Shown here: positions 27,871 to 42,100 of the stretch, in pieces
Numbering within the stretch: position 1 is the first letter of the stretch
Layout of the letters: the number at the start of each line of letters is the position of its first letter
From: Lates calcarifer
Lineage: Eukaryota > Chordata > Actinopteri > Centropomidae
Length of the DNA: 64,000 nucleotides
NCBI RefSeq assembly: GCF_001640805.2
Contig: NC_066843.1
Span: forward strand, 7,027,621-7,091,620
Reading direction: 5' to 3'
Translations under genes and position numbers: made by a program
The notes under the pieces: generated by a model
What the model was told of the DNA's origin: nothing
Seen by the model: only the letters and a program-made list of their open reading frames with translations
Database searches by the model: none

Positions 27871-30841
27871 GATGATGATTGGAGGCTATTTGATTTCAAA
27901 AATGTGTCACTAAATGACAACAGGTTCCTGTAACATAATACAGGACCAAAGTGATACCACAGACATTCATATCACACGCTGGACTTTGGACCAGCTCTGC
28001 AATATACTATATACCTCGTTCAGGAATTCAGGCTGTACAACGCCACCAAGTTGCTACTGAGTGAGCTGTCTCCTGTGAGGATCTCTAACTGTAACTGCTA
28101 AACCGCCATGTCTCGTGTAATCTCACATGCTGTAAAAAAAAATTTAAAAAATAAATAATAATTATAATAATGGCTATAATCAAAATTGCTATGGATGAAT
28201 GGAAAATGGTTGGAAAACAAGGCAACGTGCTGCAGCTTTCAGGTTTTAGTTCTGTACAGGAAAAATTTGAAAAACAATGTGATCACAATTTATGACCCAT
28301 GTTTAAATAAGCTGTATACTGTGCAATATGACTCACATTATTTACTGATCCTTGTTTACAATTCCCCCAAAAAATCTAAATAAAGTAAAAAGTGAGGGGG
28401 CATCACATCCTAATGCACTGGGTTTTGGCTACATGAATTGTAATGACATGATCCAGCTCTAAAATGCACACTAGCCACTACGACTTAATTACAGACTTTA
28501 AAAACAGGCAAACGAGACGGTGAAAGCCAAAATTACATAAAAAACGTCCTGCTTTGATCCAAAGTGCCATGCACAGGTTCCTGATAGATCACAATGTTAA
28601 GTAGAAAAGAGCAGCTACAGGAATACCACCATATTTAAACAATAAGTATGTTATTTCTATGGTCCATTCATGTTTGAACTCACCAGTCACTATATTTTTT
28701 CTAATGACAGTCCCAAAAAGTTTTGGGAGAAAGTGATGAGCATGCCAACACAAAAATCTCAATTCTACAGCAGATAACGTTTCCACAAATCCATTATTAT
28801 CACCAAAGGACAGCACACTGTTAAATCAGCAAAGAACACAGTGATAAAAATGTCCTGAGGATACACAGAGGATTTTAGTATTGATCATGTTCAGCACTTC
28901 ACAGGTAAAATTACTCATCACAAGTCCTCCTTATGTCAGGTTTGATGCTCTGGTTAAACAAAAAACTACACTGTGTCTATTTGTATGCTCAACAGATGGA
29001 TGCAACATTTAAATAAAACACTGCTAGGTAGAATATGATTTTCAAGTGTCGCCATATTGCAATGTTACCTGCCAAGAGTGCACAGAATGATGTGAATCTT
29101 TGAGTGACAAATACTAATGTTTGCTTGTATCAAGAAAAATGCTCTAAAAACTTGATTTATACTCCAAAAGCAATCCTCTCTTACCAAATCTGCTCAAACC
29201 AACATACAGGCCATTTAAATAACATACTTCAGTCTTTAAATTGAGTGGTATTTCCACTGAAACCATCTGAGAACCAATGTAAACCTGGTAGATGCTACAG
29301 AGAAACAGTTGAGAGAAATACTGTAGATCTATAATTCAAAGATTATGTTAATGCTTAAAGTAAAACCTGCTTACTAATGGTTGGATTTTAATGGCATATC
29401 CACATTCATTCACTGAAAACATACACTGTGCTGGTATCTAATGTATGAATATTGCAATAACCGGTACAGGTGGGTTAATTCTACAATGGCAAAGCTGTTC
29501 AAATTGAGGCCAGCAACCATCATGACAGCTCAAGTGACACTAACCTGCCTCTGCTTCTATCATTATGCTGCAAAACTAGTATGCAATCATGCAGCGCCTG
29601 ATAGTTGAGATCTGGACAACTGCTCAGAGACAATATAAATGCTTTTCTATTATGAACTGAATGGCTGATTATTAATATTCTGTTTCAGTCTGAAGAAAAA
29701 AAAAGGCTAAATATGGTCCTCTCCAGTGAGGTACCACAGGTGATGATAAACGCTGCCAACAGGTGTCCAGTTCACTGAAGGGTGTGTGTGTGTGTGGTCA
29801 CAGTTCTGAACATCAGCATTTGCAAACATGTTCATTTAAGAAACATTAGTGCCAGAGGAGCAGTGGTCTGTTACAGCACCAGGTGTAGTAAAGGGGTGAT
29901 TTTGTTTAAAATGACCCCTGAAACATTGAGATGAATGTACCCTTTTACCATTTCAAGTCTAAGGCCTATTGACTCTACTTTACGATATGTCTTATAATCA
30001 CATACAGACAACATATTAAAAATTAGATAATTACATTGTTAAGTTAGTGTGTGTGTGTGTATGACTGTTTTGGGTAAAATCAAACTATTTTATCTATACA
30101 AAGTGCGGACAACACGACATTCCTACTCAGTGATGCATACAGTAGTAGACTACTATGTTGCCAAAGGCAATTATTTGTTTCCATGTACAGTATTGAAAGG
30201 CGCTTAAGATAATTTTCATCTTGCTCATGGAAAGGGGGGAAAGAAAGGGTTATATACTATATACTTTCTGTCAATATCTGTACAGACACACCTATATATA
30301 TTTATATATTTTGAATTTAAAGGGTTTCATTCCAAATATCCTCCCTTTTGAGGAAAAAAAACGTACTCAACATCAATAAGCATTTAATAAAATACATTTC
30401 TATTGAAAAGGTACTAGTATCAAACAAAAATAAAGTTTTTAATTTGCGTATTGACCCCATCTTGAATTCCCATTTTTCATCTCAAATTCTTTCCTGTTTT
30501 GGTCCAGAGCCTGCTGTTACTTCTCAATTTCTCAACTATTCTTTTAATGTTTATAATAATAAAGATGCTTATTTGTTACTGCTGCTCCATACTGATCCTA
30601 GATACTCTCAACACATATGTGAAATTAGTTGTGAGTACATATAGTCTACTGATGTCTTTCTCCACTACTTTAGACAAAAACCACTCATACTATCCCTGTT
30701 AACCAATGACATGAGGTGTGTGGAGAAAGTGTGTGTGTGTGTGTGGGTGAAAAATTTACTGTGGATTTTACTTACCAATGGTCAGTCTTATCGGCTTAAA
30801 ACAATCAATGAAAGCTATTATGCCACAATAATTTCGGAATG

Positions 30842-30846
<5 letters not shown>

Positions 30847-30890
<44 letters not shown>

Positions 30891-30898
30891 TGTGTGTG
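30847..30898. repeat. GT dinucleotide microsatellite
   Basis: About 25 GT units with one interruption (tggtg), inside the probable usp31 3' UTR. Confidence 0.95.
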
Positions 30899-31680
30899 AG
30901 CATATCAGCTCTGTTTCAGTATTTGTCCAGAGACAATTATCAATGTTATTGTTCTGTTCTCACTGTTGTTGAGTTCAAAATGCATATAGAACAGCAGTGA
31001 GGTTTGAGCATCAACAACCAGCTTCTGTATTAGTTAAGAATGTTACTCTACAAGACAAACTATGTATTGTTGGTGCATACAAAGAGAAAATGTTTCTTAT
31101 CCTATTAATTTTTTTTAACATATAAGCTGTTGCATTTTAAATCAGGTTTTTCTAGCTGGATATTTTTCAAAGATGTAACAATCCTCTTGTCTGAAGGAAA
31201 GATAATTGGATTTCAAGACTCCAATAGGGAATTCTGTCAGCTGTCATACAGTTCTCAAGTACACACAATCAAACAGGTTGTGCTGCACAGCTTGATGCAC
31301 ATGGCATGCTTATGCACCCTCGATGCCAGAAAACGTCTAATGTGTCAAGTAATCACCCTGCCCTCCATTTTCTCTCTCATGTGAAAATCATACCTAATGC
31401 TCAAAAGGTGTAACTGGTAACAATATACACTACTCTAAAAACTAGAACTGGAGCCATACCAGGCAAAATTTTGGCACCAAAAGATGCAAATGCAGTACAG
31501 TGCTTTACTTTTCATCCAAAGCTGGTTGCCAATATTCAAACCTTAAACCTATCCTATACATCTAATACAAAACCATAACATCAAAAAATGTGTCTCTTTA
31601 CAAATATATCTGCTCACTGAAACTTAGGCACAAAGAAAATAGCTGCAATATGTAAGTTCAATATAACTACTATGGATATA

Positions 31681-33160
31681 TCATTGAGGCCTCTGTGTTG
31701 TACGTGCGGGAGATTGCATGCTCGACGACAGCTTTCGGGAAGATGCCATCCTTTCAAGAGGCTTCTTCCCGTTTGTGGGAGACTTGAGACTTACTTCAGA
31801 AGTGGAAGACTTGGACTTGCCTACGTTTAATAGAGTGCGACTGAGAGAGCTGGGGGGCTTGGAAGACTCCTTTGTCTCACCTCCGTGAGTCTCGATAGAC
31901 GTCTGTGAGGACACAGCGTCTCCTGTCTTTCCATTTTCAGCACCGATCTCCTTGGCTTGTCCATTTTGCTTGCACGTCCTCTCAGAGGCCTTTTTGGCAA
32001 GCAAGGTACTTTTTCCTAAGTCAGCCGACCGGCGGCTTTCCCTTTGCCGAAGGGCACTCCTGAAGAAAGACAACCCTTTTTCCTCAGATTTGCTGCTACG
32101 CTGCAGGTCTCTGGTGGATACGCTGGGTGAGCGCAGGCTAGTGACCGAAGAGCTGCTGCTGGAGCTCCTCACAGATCTCTTTTCGAGCCGGATTGCTTTC
32201 CCCATTCTTAGAGGGTGAAGAGCGAGCTACTGAGCTGCCTCGGAGGTTGTCAACCAGAGGGCTAGTGTGCATAGAATCTCTGCTGTAGCTCCTTTCTACC
32301 AGTCGTTTCCGACCACTCGTAGCACTTTTCTCCTGTGACACTGGAATTCTTCTTTGCAGTTGGTGAGGGAGAAGCTGAGGACTGAGGTGTGGAGCGGACA
32401 CATGGCTTATGTTGTGGTGTCGCCTCTGGAGGCAGAGTTGCTTCCTTTCTTTTGGAAGGGGTCCCACTGGGTGTTGAGGTGTTTTTCTTGGCATTTACAC
32501 TCTTTTCTTTAGTATTGCTCACCTTCTTGCCTTTCACAGGCGTACTGGAAGACGTCTCAGAAGCAGAGGTCTTAAGCGTTGAGCACAAACGTTTTTTGGA
32601 GGTTTTCTCTTGCTCCACTTTGTTTGAGCTCTTTATGGAGCCTGTGCTTTCTGCCTTTGAGGCAAATCCTCCAATGCTACTCTTCCGTTTCTGTTCTTTG
32701 GAGGGAGTTGCTTGGGCAGGTAGTATGTTTTGGTCTATAGCTGTAATCTGGTTGTTGTTTTCAGTTGGCTCATTTTTGGTGCTCTTTTCCACTGGAGTGG
32801 GAGCCCTGCAGTACATCATGTCTAGGAACCTTTTATTGTTGTCCTGGTCGCTGAAGTTGCTCTCCATCATAGACAAAGGAGTCCTGCTGCCAAAGTAACG
32901 TTCGTGTCTACTGTAGCTGCCAAAACAGGATGTGGAAACCTTATCATCAGAGGCCTCTCCTATCCTCTCTAAAGGAGGTGAGCATCGAGAGTCGAGGGAG
33001 AAACGTGAGGGTGAGTTGGATCTCATGTGCAGCTTCGCAGAGAGAGACCAAGACGGCTTTATCCCGCTGTCGCTGAAGGCTAAAGGACTAGCGATGGATG
33101 ACCTGGAAGACAAACTCTGACGCTGAATGCTCCTCACAAAAGGGCGGACGGAGAACCCTC
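31681..33160 (-). CDS. usp31: usp31 coding exon 16: long serine/lysine-rich tail (two 1-base insertions)
   Basis: Residues 796-1287 once two extra bases are allowed for. It begins GGFSVRPFVRSIQRQSLSSR and includes PSWSLSAKLHMRSNSPSRFS, both conserved, then a low-complexity Ser/Thr/Lys/Pro-rich stretch. The frame changes at A runs of four at plus 32326-32329 and 32180-32183. The final frame carries SVTSLRSPS, EEKGLSFFRSALRQ, RRSADLGKSTLLAKKA and the family C-terminus KLSSSMQSPAR...QRPQ, with stop TGA at 31683-31681. The acceptor is TTTTTTTAG. Confidence 0.93.
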
Positions 33161-36100
33161 CTAAAAAAAGGGAAGAAATTTGTGTTTTTTGTTAAGAAAG
33201 CTCAAGTGGACTTCCACTGCTGCTGGAAACCAAGAACTAAACCAATTTAACCAACAATTTCAATGCTACTAAAAATACATTCTTGAGACATGGCATCAGA
33301 AAATTCAGAATTCAAAAACCTGCCATATGTCCTTTTAATTTGGGGTTTTACTGATTTAAAAAGGCACACCATGCTGCGGAATTATTATGTACAAGCTGAA
33401 TCTTGTTTTATATAGACAGTCTCGTTTTCATTACATAATTTGGATATATTATCCACAGTGAGATCCATGAGCTGCAGTTAAACACCAGTTTGCCAGGCCA
33501 ACATTTTTGGGACTGGGCTAACCCTGTATTCTGGAGGGTTACATAAAACCTACATTTATATTAACCACAAACAGCAGCCCAGGCCAACATCTATCTCAGT
33601 TTGGATTCACGCAGTATGTGAGGTTTCCCACTCTGCTGAGCATGTTGTCTTGTTCATCCCAGTCAGATGTGACATATGTCCCATCACTTTCTGCCTCATC
33701 CCAGCAGTAATGGTTCTGCTTTGATCTGTTTAAATCTAAGTAATAAATAAATAAAAAAAGCAGTTGTAAGTTCGGGTGTTGTTCCTGCCTTTGAACAACT
33801 CTGGGAAACATGGCATCTTTTGATTCTAAAAGAAATACTGTTGGTGGGAGGAGTGTTTCACTCTTGGTACAAAGGTTTATATTGCTCGTTTTACTGTGTA
33901 ATACAATGAGCAACAATGTAAGCAAACCTGCATCTTTAAAGCAATCTCTTTTTGTCATTTAAGTCCAACTGATGGTCTGCTGCGCATATTTTTGTTTAAA
34001 CTGTTCTGGAACTCTAAACTTTAAAATATGAGTCAGGTAACAGCAGGAATATATGTGGATGTGTTGACAATGCACATAAGAACTACAATCTGACACCTGG
34101 TACCATCAAAACCATTTAAAGAAAACAAATATCAGCATCTGTCTCACCATCATCCTCACTGCGCTCTCCTGGAAACTCTACTGACTCAGCCAGAGAAGCC
34201 AGTGAGGTGCGTCTGGATGAGGCTCCAGAGGCCAAGCTAGCTGGCCTGCTACCGGGCAGCCTGTTGACCCAGTGGTCACACAGGAGATGAACTGGTGGAA
34301 CCTGTTTAAGACACAGTAAAAACTGTAGTTTCTTTTAAGGGTTTAGAGCCTTTAAACCCAAACCCTATGGAAATAAAATGCTGACCAGCAACAGAGCTGT
34401 TGGCCGACCAGGAGGGAATAGCAGTCCTCCTCTGGTAGAAGAGTATGTAGGCCGTCTGCTGACACACATCATCATCAGCTACTGGCGAAACCTCACTGTC
34501 ATCAAAGCAGTACCACTGACCATCGATAGAGTTCTTGCAGTAAGCTGTAAGCATACAGTTAAAAAAAGAAAGGGTTAAAAATGGATGATGAAGCCAAGAT
34601 TTCTTGATTATTTTTAGTATATATATATAACATTTACGTTGCCACAAGTCTTTGTATTACCAGTGTAGTGGCCTCCGTGCATATTCCCATGGTGGTTGCA
34701 CACAGCATAAAGGTCATATAGGTAGTCATCAGGGTTTCGTCCCAGGCCGTAGGGCCTTCTCCATGGCGACCAATGGGAAGGTAAACTCCAGCTGCTCTGA
34801 CTCCTCTTAACCACATGAGGTGCCATGTCCATACCCATCAGCGGGAACCTCACCATGTTCTGCATCTTCACCCTGCGGTCCCCCTCCTGAAGAACAAGAG
34901 ACCAGAAACAGACGGGCATTTAAGGAACAATTCCCATTTACATGCAGTACTGAGATTTCCAACATTTAGTCCAAATGCCACAAATACAGATGGAAAAGGT
35001 TTACATTGTTCAAATAATAACCATTGTTCTTGCTCTTGATATTCAGATTGTGTTTAGATGAGCTGAAATACCTGTCTGAACCTCTTGAGATGCAGTATGA
35101 GCACATCCGGCAGTGTCCACAGGCTGAGCTTGATGCGGCCCTGCTGCAGCTGTTTGCAGTGGGGACAGCGCCAGGCATCGTCTGGGGCCAGCTGAAACAC
35201 AACACAGCCCGAGCAGCAGCCATCAAGGACAGACTTCTAACCACACTGCTTATAAAATAGGCCTCACACACAGGATGAGGCCCAGAGTTTTCCTCTTGCT
35301 CCTCTCTATTCTCCTCCAGAACATTCGCAGGCGAGTTAAACCACAATATGTAGGTCTGTACTCAGAATTTCTAGTTTATTCCAAACATAGCATTAAAAGT
35401 CAAACACACAGCAAAACCACAGTGAGTGAAAGGCTTTTTCAACTTTAGTTAAGAATAATAAACCAGTGGGGAGGAGACAAATGTGAGGCTGCACTTCAAA
35501 ATATACTCACCAATGACATGTGCCAAGGAAAACCTAAGATTTATTTTCTCATGTCAAAGCACTGACCCTACAGTTATTGGCCGTGTGTGTATGTGTATAT
35601 ACGTCTGGTCAAAAATGTTACCTGTTCCTCCTTAGTGTAGAGCTGAAAGCACTGAGCGAGGGTGCAAGCCTGCGGCTGATGATGTTGTTCTCTGTGCAGA
35701 TACACACTCTCAGCATCAGGAATGTACTCCTCCTCAGTGTGTCCAAACAGACTGTGGGAGAATGAGGCACAGTCGTCCATTCATTCAACAGCTTCATCAT
35801 GTGATGATCATAGGATCATGCCTTGAGATTTTAGTCAAACTGTTTCCCATATCAAAGTAAAGTATTTAATAAACTAAGACAGTTGTTAACGTGTTTGTCA
35901 TATTGGTATTTACACAATAACATTTTTGATGATAATGCTGTGAAACTGTGAAGCAGTGCAGCAGTACTAAAAAAGGCTTTTGAACAGTATCACAACCAGT
36001 CCAGTTGGACTTTAATTTGACTAACAGAGGCACGTGTGTGTGTAACATAGTAATTAGCTTAAGTGAAGAAATAAGAGCAGACATGTTGCTGATTGTGTAC

Positions 36101-39100
36101 GTGGAACTACAGACTGTTTGTGGTTTGTGGTGTTAAAACAACAACTGTTTCAAATTAAGCACTTTTTTACTTTTCAAAACAAACAGCATGAAGGATAGCC
36201 GTTAGGGGAAAATAGTGGGAGGTACCCACACTCAAGGGCTCAAAAGAGGTTGTCCTATAAAACAGCATTTGTTAAGTTTGAGGTATTGCTGGACTTGACA
36301 GGTCTTTTCAGAAAATTCCTGCACAATGCGACAAGTTTCAGCATCATTTTTACTGAAATGCCTGCCATGCCTTCAACTGCAAATCTGACAGTTGAAGGTG
36401 CAGTGATGCATGGGCACGCTTGTTTTTGTGACTGTGGCGAGTTGTTGCCTTCTGATCCAATGAGGAGTCACATTAAGTTGAGAAACAGGTGTGAGGATTA
36501 GATGACATTAAGGATCAAAATCAGCTGGGGCTGAGACTTTGGTTCAATACATCATGCTGTTGATTATGTCATGGCTGACAGACTGTGAGGTTTAGAATTA
36601 TTCTTTCATAATGTTAACTTTTCAACATTAAAACTGGTTTGGCCAGCTGTGCTTTCTATGTTATTGCTTACATAGCCAAGCTTGTTAGCCTACCTGTTAA
36701 TGAATGGCCTTTGACGAAATTACAGTAAATTACACATTCAATGTCATGTCTACAAAGCAAGTTATTAAAAAGAATGGTTTGACCCATTCTTCCAAATGAA
36801 CACCATGGTTCAGTCAAATGTCATTTGGTGCATGCATGTCTCCCAAATTACCAGTTTCTAAAGGGTCTTGCCTTTTGAAATTAAATATATTATTTCCAGT
36901 AAAGATTACAGCAAATAAGCATCAAACCCGGCTTCTTTTTATTCTATGTAGAGCAAACATGCTGTAGATAAAACAAAACAAGACCACAGACGTCCAGCAA
37001 ATATTAATGTTTTTACTCACTAGTCCTTGGTCTCTTTGTCCCACTCTACCACTATCTTCACATGCGGTGGTCCCCCTTGTCCACAGGACTTGTATGCCCT
37101 GTAGTGGAAACAAATGAAGTAATTTAGGCAGGTGTCATTTATAAATGGGATTTTATACCCCCATCATTTCTGTCACCTGTAGGCAGTGAAAAGCTTTTTC
37201 TGGGCAAAACTGTGTGCCTCACAATCAACAAGCAATTACATGCAATATAAAAATGAGGTGAGTGTGAGGGAAATTTTAAAAATTTATAAATATATCTGCT
37301 GTAATAGCCAGCTGTCCAGAGACATTTTAAGTTGTCATGAAAGTGCCTTTCGATCTGTCTCAATTAGAAGCAAAACAACTTAGATTTCACTTTAATTCAC
37401 ACACCTTTTTGGACCACCAATGATGTGACTTGTTTTATTATTGAGAATTTATGTAGGTTATAAGCCAAACATGCTAAACTGGCATTTTAACAAACAGTCC
37501 AACTCCTGTTAGGGCATGTCATCTAACCAGGTCTATGAGAGACGCAGAATTGTGTATGTGTGTGAAGAGAAGATTAAAGGACTATAATTTTGACCTCACC
37601 CCATTACCCAAGATTATACCTGTTCTTTACCTTTGTGTGCATATGTATATACAATGTTTGCCTACTTCATTCTCACCTCTCACTCACATTAATGCTGAGA
37701 ATGCTGTGAGAAAATACACATATTAGGTGGCACAGATGATTCACCCTTTTTGCTAAAAAATACTATGCCACTATACTACAAACTATCTGATTTCACACAT
37801 TGGTGTCAAATATCTTTTTGTGCATTGACTACTTTTCTTAGGCTGTATCCCACTGCATGAAAATGTCTGGCTTGCTCTGAGTGAACTTGCTTTACAGGAA
37901 GAAACAGATCAAGATGGAGACTTCTCCTCCTAGTAGAATAATATTGTATTTTTACACAGAAGTGAAAGGATGTGTATCTTTGCCAAACAATATTCAAATC
38001 ACATCAAAGGCATAATATAAATAGTCAGAGATTTGTGAAAGCAAATACAAGTTCTATGCATACATGCATACAATATACATGCTACATTTGTGTGATTGCT
38101 TCAAAATCACAAAATTAATTCCAATATAAATGTTTGGTCAAACATTCACCACTAAGTAAAGCAAGTAACTTAGTAAAGTTAATTTCTAAAGCACATTTTA
38201 AGACCACTTAAGCTCACCAAAGCATTGTATTAAAAAAAGAAAAAAAATGCAGAGAAATATGCTGAAAACAACAATAAACAACAAAGGGCAAATACAGAAT
38301 TAAAAACATGACAACAGATTACAAGATTAGTGGCCAAAAAGGCCAGCAAATACAAATGTGTCTTTTGCCTAGATTTAATAACACAGATGGAAGGAGCACA
38401 TGTGATATCTGGCAGCAACTGCAAAGGCTCTGTCACCTTTTTTAGTTTTAGTCGTGGTTGTGGGGCATTTAAGAGGGATTTGTTGGCTGCCATTTAGCAG
38501 TAAACATGTGTTATATAACATATTTGGACTGACCTTTCCACAGTTGGGTGACACAGTGGTCGCTCGTCTTGGGGAAGGAGGTAGGTTATACCAACAACGC
38601 CAACCACCCGAAGACTGAAAGGTCCCACCTACACACACAGAGACACCATTTTTAATACCTCTGAGATTAATACATCTGGCTTACGAACATGGTACTATCA
38701 GGAAAATAAACAGAGAATCCAACAATGTGCTGCATCAAAATTATTCTCTGTACATTCAATATAAAAGGCCAACTGCTTGTTCTTCCTCCTACCTGAATGT
38801 AGACCCCAGGCCTCAAAAGATGACGCATTTTCTCCAGGATCTCTTTTTGTAGAGCATCCCAGGTCACGGCGCGCTCCATGTACAGAACAAAGGGCAAGCC
38901 GAACCTAAAACAACGTAATGCCCTTCTATTAGCAGTTATCAATTTCTCTAGTGGGCTTTATAACTACACCCACTGAGCCAGTACCATTACCATTTATGGG
39001 AACTACAAACTGTGTTAGAATGACACCTAACACGTCTATTGTGTTTATTGACAAGAACATTACAAAAGAAAATGTGTTACACCATCTTAAGAAATACAGC

Positions 39101-42100
39101 AGATGTGGCTTCATCACAGAACAGAAAGTATCGTAGTACCTCTTTCCTTGGTGGCCAGTGCAAGCCCTGTTACACACCAAAAGGATAATTTTTTCTGGCC
39201 CCAGGTTTTTATTGGGTGATGCAGTTACAGGAGTCATGGCCCCCTGCATGAAAGATGGAGTCCTGCTGATTTCTGTCCCATACTTCAAGTTGTTGTGATT
39301 CAGGTTTGCAAGGAGACTTCCTGTGATGGATGCAAAAGACAAGTCTAGATGCCACTCTGCTCATTTAATTTGAAAAAGGTGAATATTTGCAGGATATAAA
39401 GAAAGTTTTACCTCTTTTTGTGCGTATATTTTCCAGTTTGAAGGTCTCTGGTGTCTCAAAGGCAAAGATGGAATCACTCTCTTGAATGATGTCAAGGTCG
39501 TCGTCATCATCACAAAATGATCGGTGAAAACCATCATAGTACATTTCAGTCAGAACAAACTGAAAAAATAAAGAAAGAGTGCAGTTTAAAAATATGTACC
39601 ACTTACTGCATCCAGTTCTTTCAGTGTTTTTACATTGTAATTCCAAAATAAACACAGTCATCTCACTATCACTCCTTATCCCACCACCGCTGTCATTTAC
39701 TGTGTGCCTCATGGCATTTTCACCCTGTCATTTTTCATCAATGTTAGCACTCAACTGTTGCAGCCCTAAGGAAAAAATGTGTTTAGAAATCTGTTACTCT
39801 CCAACTGTGTATTGAGCTCACTCTATAAAAAACCCCAGCTTTATAAGAAGCTACTGCTCAGAGGTACGACCCGCTTAAGGAACGTTGAGCTAACACTGTG
39901 TGACTGTAATATAGTCTCACTGTGGCAGACCCTGAGCTGATAAGTGACAGGAATAGCACCTGGTCCATTGGGATCTTGGTCTCACGTGACACAGCATCTC
40001 TGAGGCGATAGACAGTGCTGTTGAGGGGAACAGCAACTCCAATCCTCATACAGTGAGAGTACTTCCCCTGGTAGACCACTGTCACATACAGGGGCCTGGA
40101 AAAAAGAAGGGAACATGAATTAAACAGTTTAAGTTTACTATGCAGGCATAGTTTACTTTTATTATACTGTAACCATAGGAACACCTTGACATAATATGCT
40201 CTACAACACAACAACACAAAGACCAAGATTTTGTAGTATTTCCTTCCTCTTTATTCCCTGTACTGCAGGAACGCCTAACATGAGGACACAGTTGTTTTGG
40301 TTTTAAAAGGTGCATGCTCCTCCCATGCCTCCTTGCTACTCCTACTGCACCTTAAACCCCCCCTAACATCCCTGCCAAACCAGGTTACATTCCTCCTCCT
40401 GTAACCACACATGCTGGTATTTGCTTCAGGTCCTTGTAAACTTGTCAACACACACAAATCAATGAAAGGTGTCACCCCTGTGAGGAACTTGTACACACTG
40501 TGCTTGCTTAGATTGTAGAAAAAGAGGTAGAACAAAAACAAAAACATACTGCACATTTTTTGAAAGCCTCGTAAAAGGATTTTTGTAGGTTTACGTTGTA
40601 CTTGAGATTACTACATAAAGCTGGTAAACAGTAATAATAAATCATGAACATGTGAAAACTTGTCATCTGGTTGTTAACTGATCACTCCCTCAGGTGTGCA
40701 CTCACCGTGTGTGCGGTAGTGGGATGGGTAAGGAGATGCAGAGGAAGGGATCAAACGTATTGCTCTGCTTTTGGCAATGTGGACAGGTGAGAGAAGACCT
40801 GTTTGGAAAAAAATAAATCTCTTAATACAGCAGAGACATAATGTGGATATACTGCGGGGAAAATCACAGAACTTCTACAGGACATAAAGCCTACCTGTAC
40901 TGAGCCTGGAACAGTTCTTGTACGAACGACCCAGCAGAGAGGGGAGGAGAAGGCCCCTCTATGCTCTGGTCATCTTCTTCGATAGGGGGCTGAACAAACA
41001 CAGACAGGTTTTATGAGTCAGATTTAGAGGTCATAAATAATACCAGACTATCAGGGTTCATAAGCTAGCGTGAAAGACTCTGTTGTTATTGACTAGTCCC
41101 ATGGAATTGAGAGGAAACAAGATGAGGCAAGCCTAGTTCAACTGGCTTGAAAGTAGCTCACATTTATGACACACTGAATTACTGTGAAATATAATGTAAA
41201 ATCCTCCAAATTCACCTTTATAGCAGGCCTGCTGTTGGGGTTGACTGTATTGAGGTCCTCATGCACTCTGTCCAGCAGCCACAGCAGAAACTCTTGAGCA
41301 TCGTGCTGAGCGTTCCCTTAAACTGCGTGGCATTTTTTGACACAGCATTCTGCAACAAACAGCGTGACCCAAAGATTACAACGCAGGCGAGGTCACAATC
41401 TCTGCAGTAGTTACATGTGTTGGTCACAAAGTTTCATAAACAGTAGATCCTAAACATGGTATTATCAACATGCATTGACATGAGCATTTTTTCACAGAGA
41501 GTGCAGCACCAGTGCCATCTTAAATCCTCACTTTACTGAATATCAACCAAACTTTTTAAGGTTTGACATATCTGTGTTTGCAATAATGATTTATCTGAAG
41601 TAGCACCAACAAATGTACAAACCAAGATGTTGTATAATTCATACAGTACTCCTTCTCAACTGAATTTTTTTGTCTGCAATGTGCTGTGATTTCCTTCCCC
41701 CATTAGTTATCTAATTGGCTAAAATAACACAGCGACAGTCCTTAATGTCCACTTGTGACAGTATCTTGCCTCGTGTGATCACTCATGTCACTCTTACCTT
41801 GAAGTCTCTGCTGTGTTGGGGGGTATACTCAAACGTCCACAAAGCCCGCACAAGTCCTGACAGCTGCTCCGTAACCTCTCCTTTACCCAGAGGACCCTTC
41901 TTCTGCAGATGTACGCCATTTGTCTTCGGCTTGTCCTCGTCCAGCTCCTCGCCTTTGTAGTGCTCCAGAACCAGGTACTCGGCAAAAAGTTCAGTGTTAC
42001 TGAGGCATTGCAGAATCGCATTCATGAAGCAGGTATTCCCGTGGTTTTTGAGACCTGACACTCCAGGAACTCTCTCTCCGGACAGGAAACCCCCCATGTC

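Larger units (their letters stand above)
25600..31680 (-). other. usp31: Probable long 3' UTR and downstream flank of usp31
   Basis: AT-rich sequence directly downstream of the usp31 stop with no credible ORF on either strand. Mammalian USP31 has a 3' UTR of several kb, so much of this is probably transcribed. One AATAAA on the minus strand lies at 26864-26859, with ATTAAA variants nearer the stop, but none has a clear GU-rich partner, so the end is undetermined. It contains GT repeats at 29782-29796, 30048-30060, 30729-30744 and 30847-30898. Confidence 0.4.

Noticed and set aside
32389..32898. Open frame of 169 codons on the plus strand
   Set aside because: Antisense shadow of usp31 exon 16; the Ser/Lys-rich sense sequence creates the open frame.
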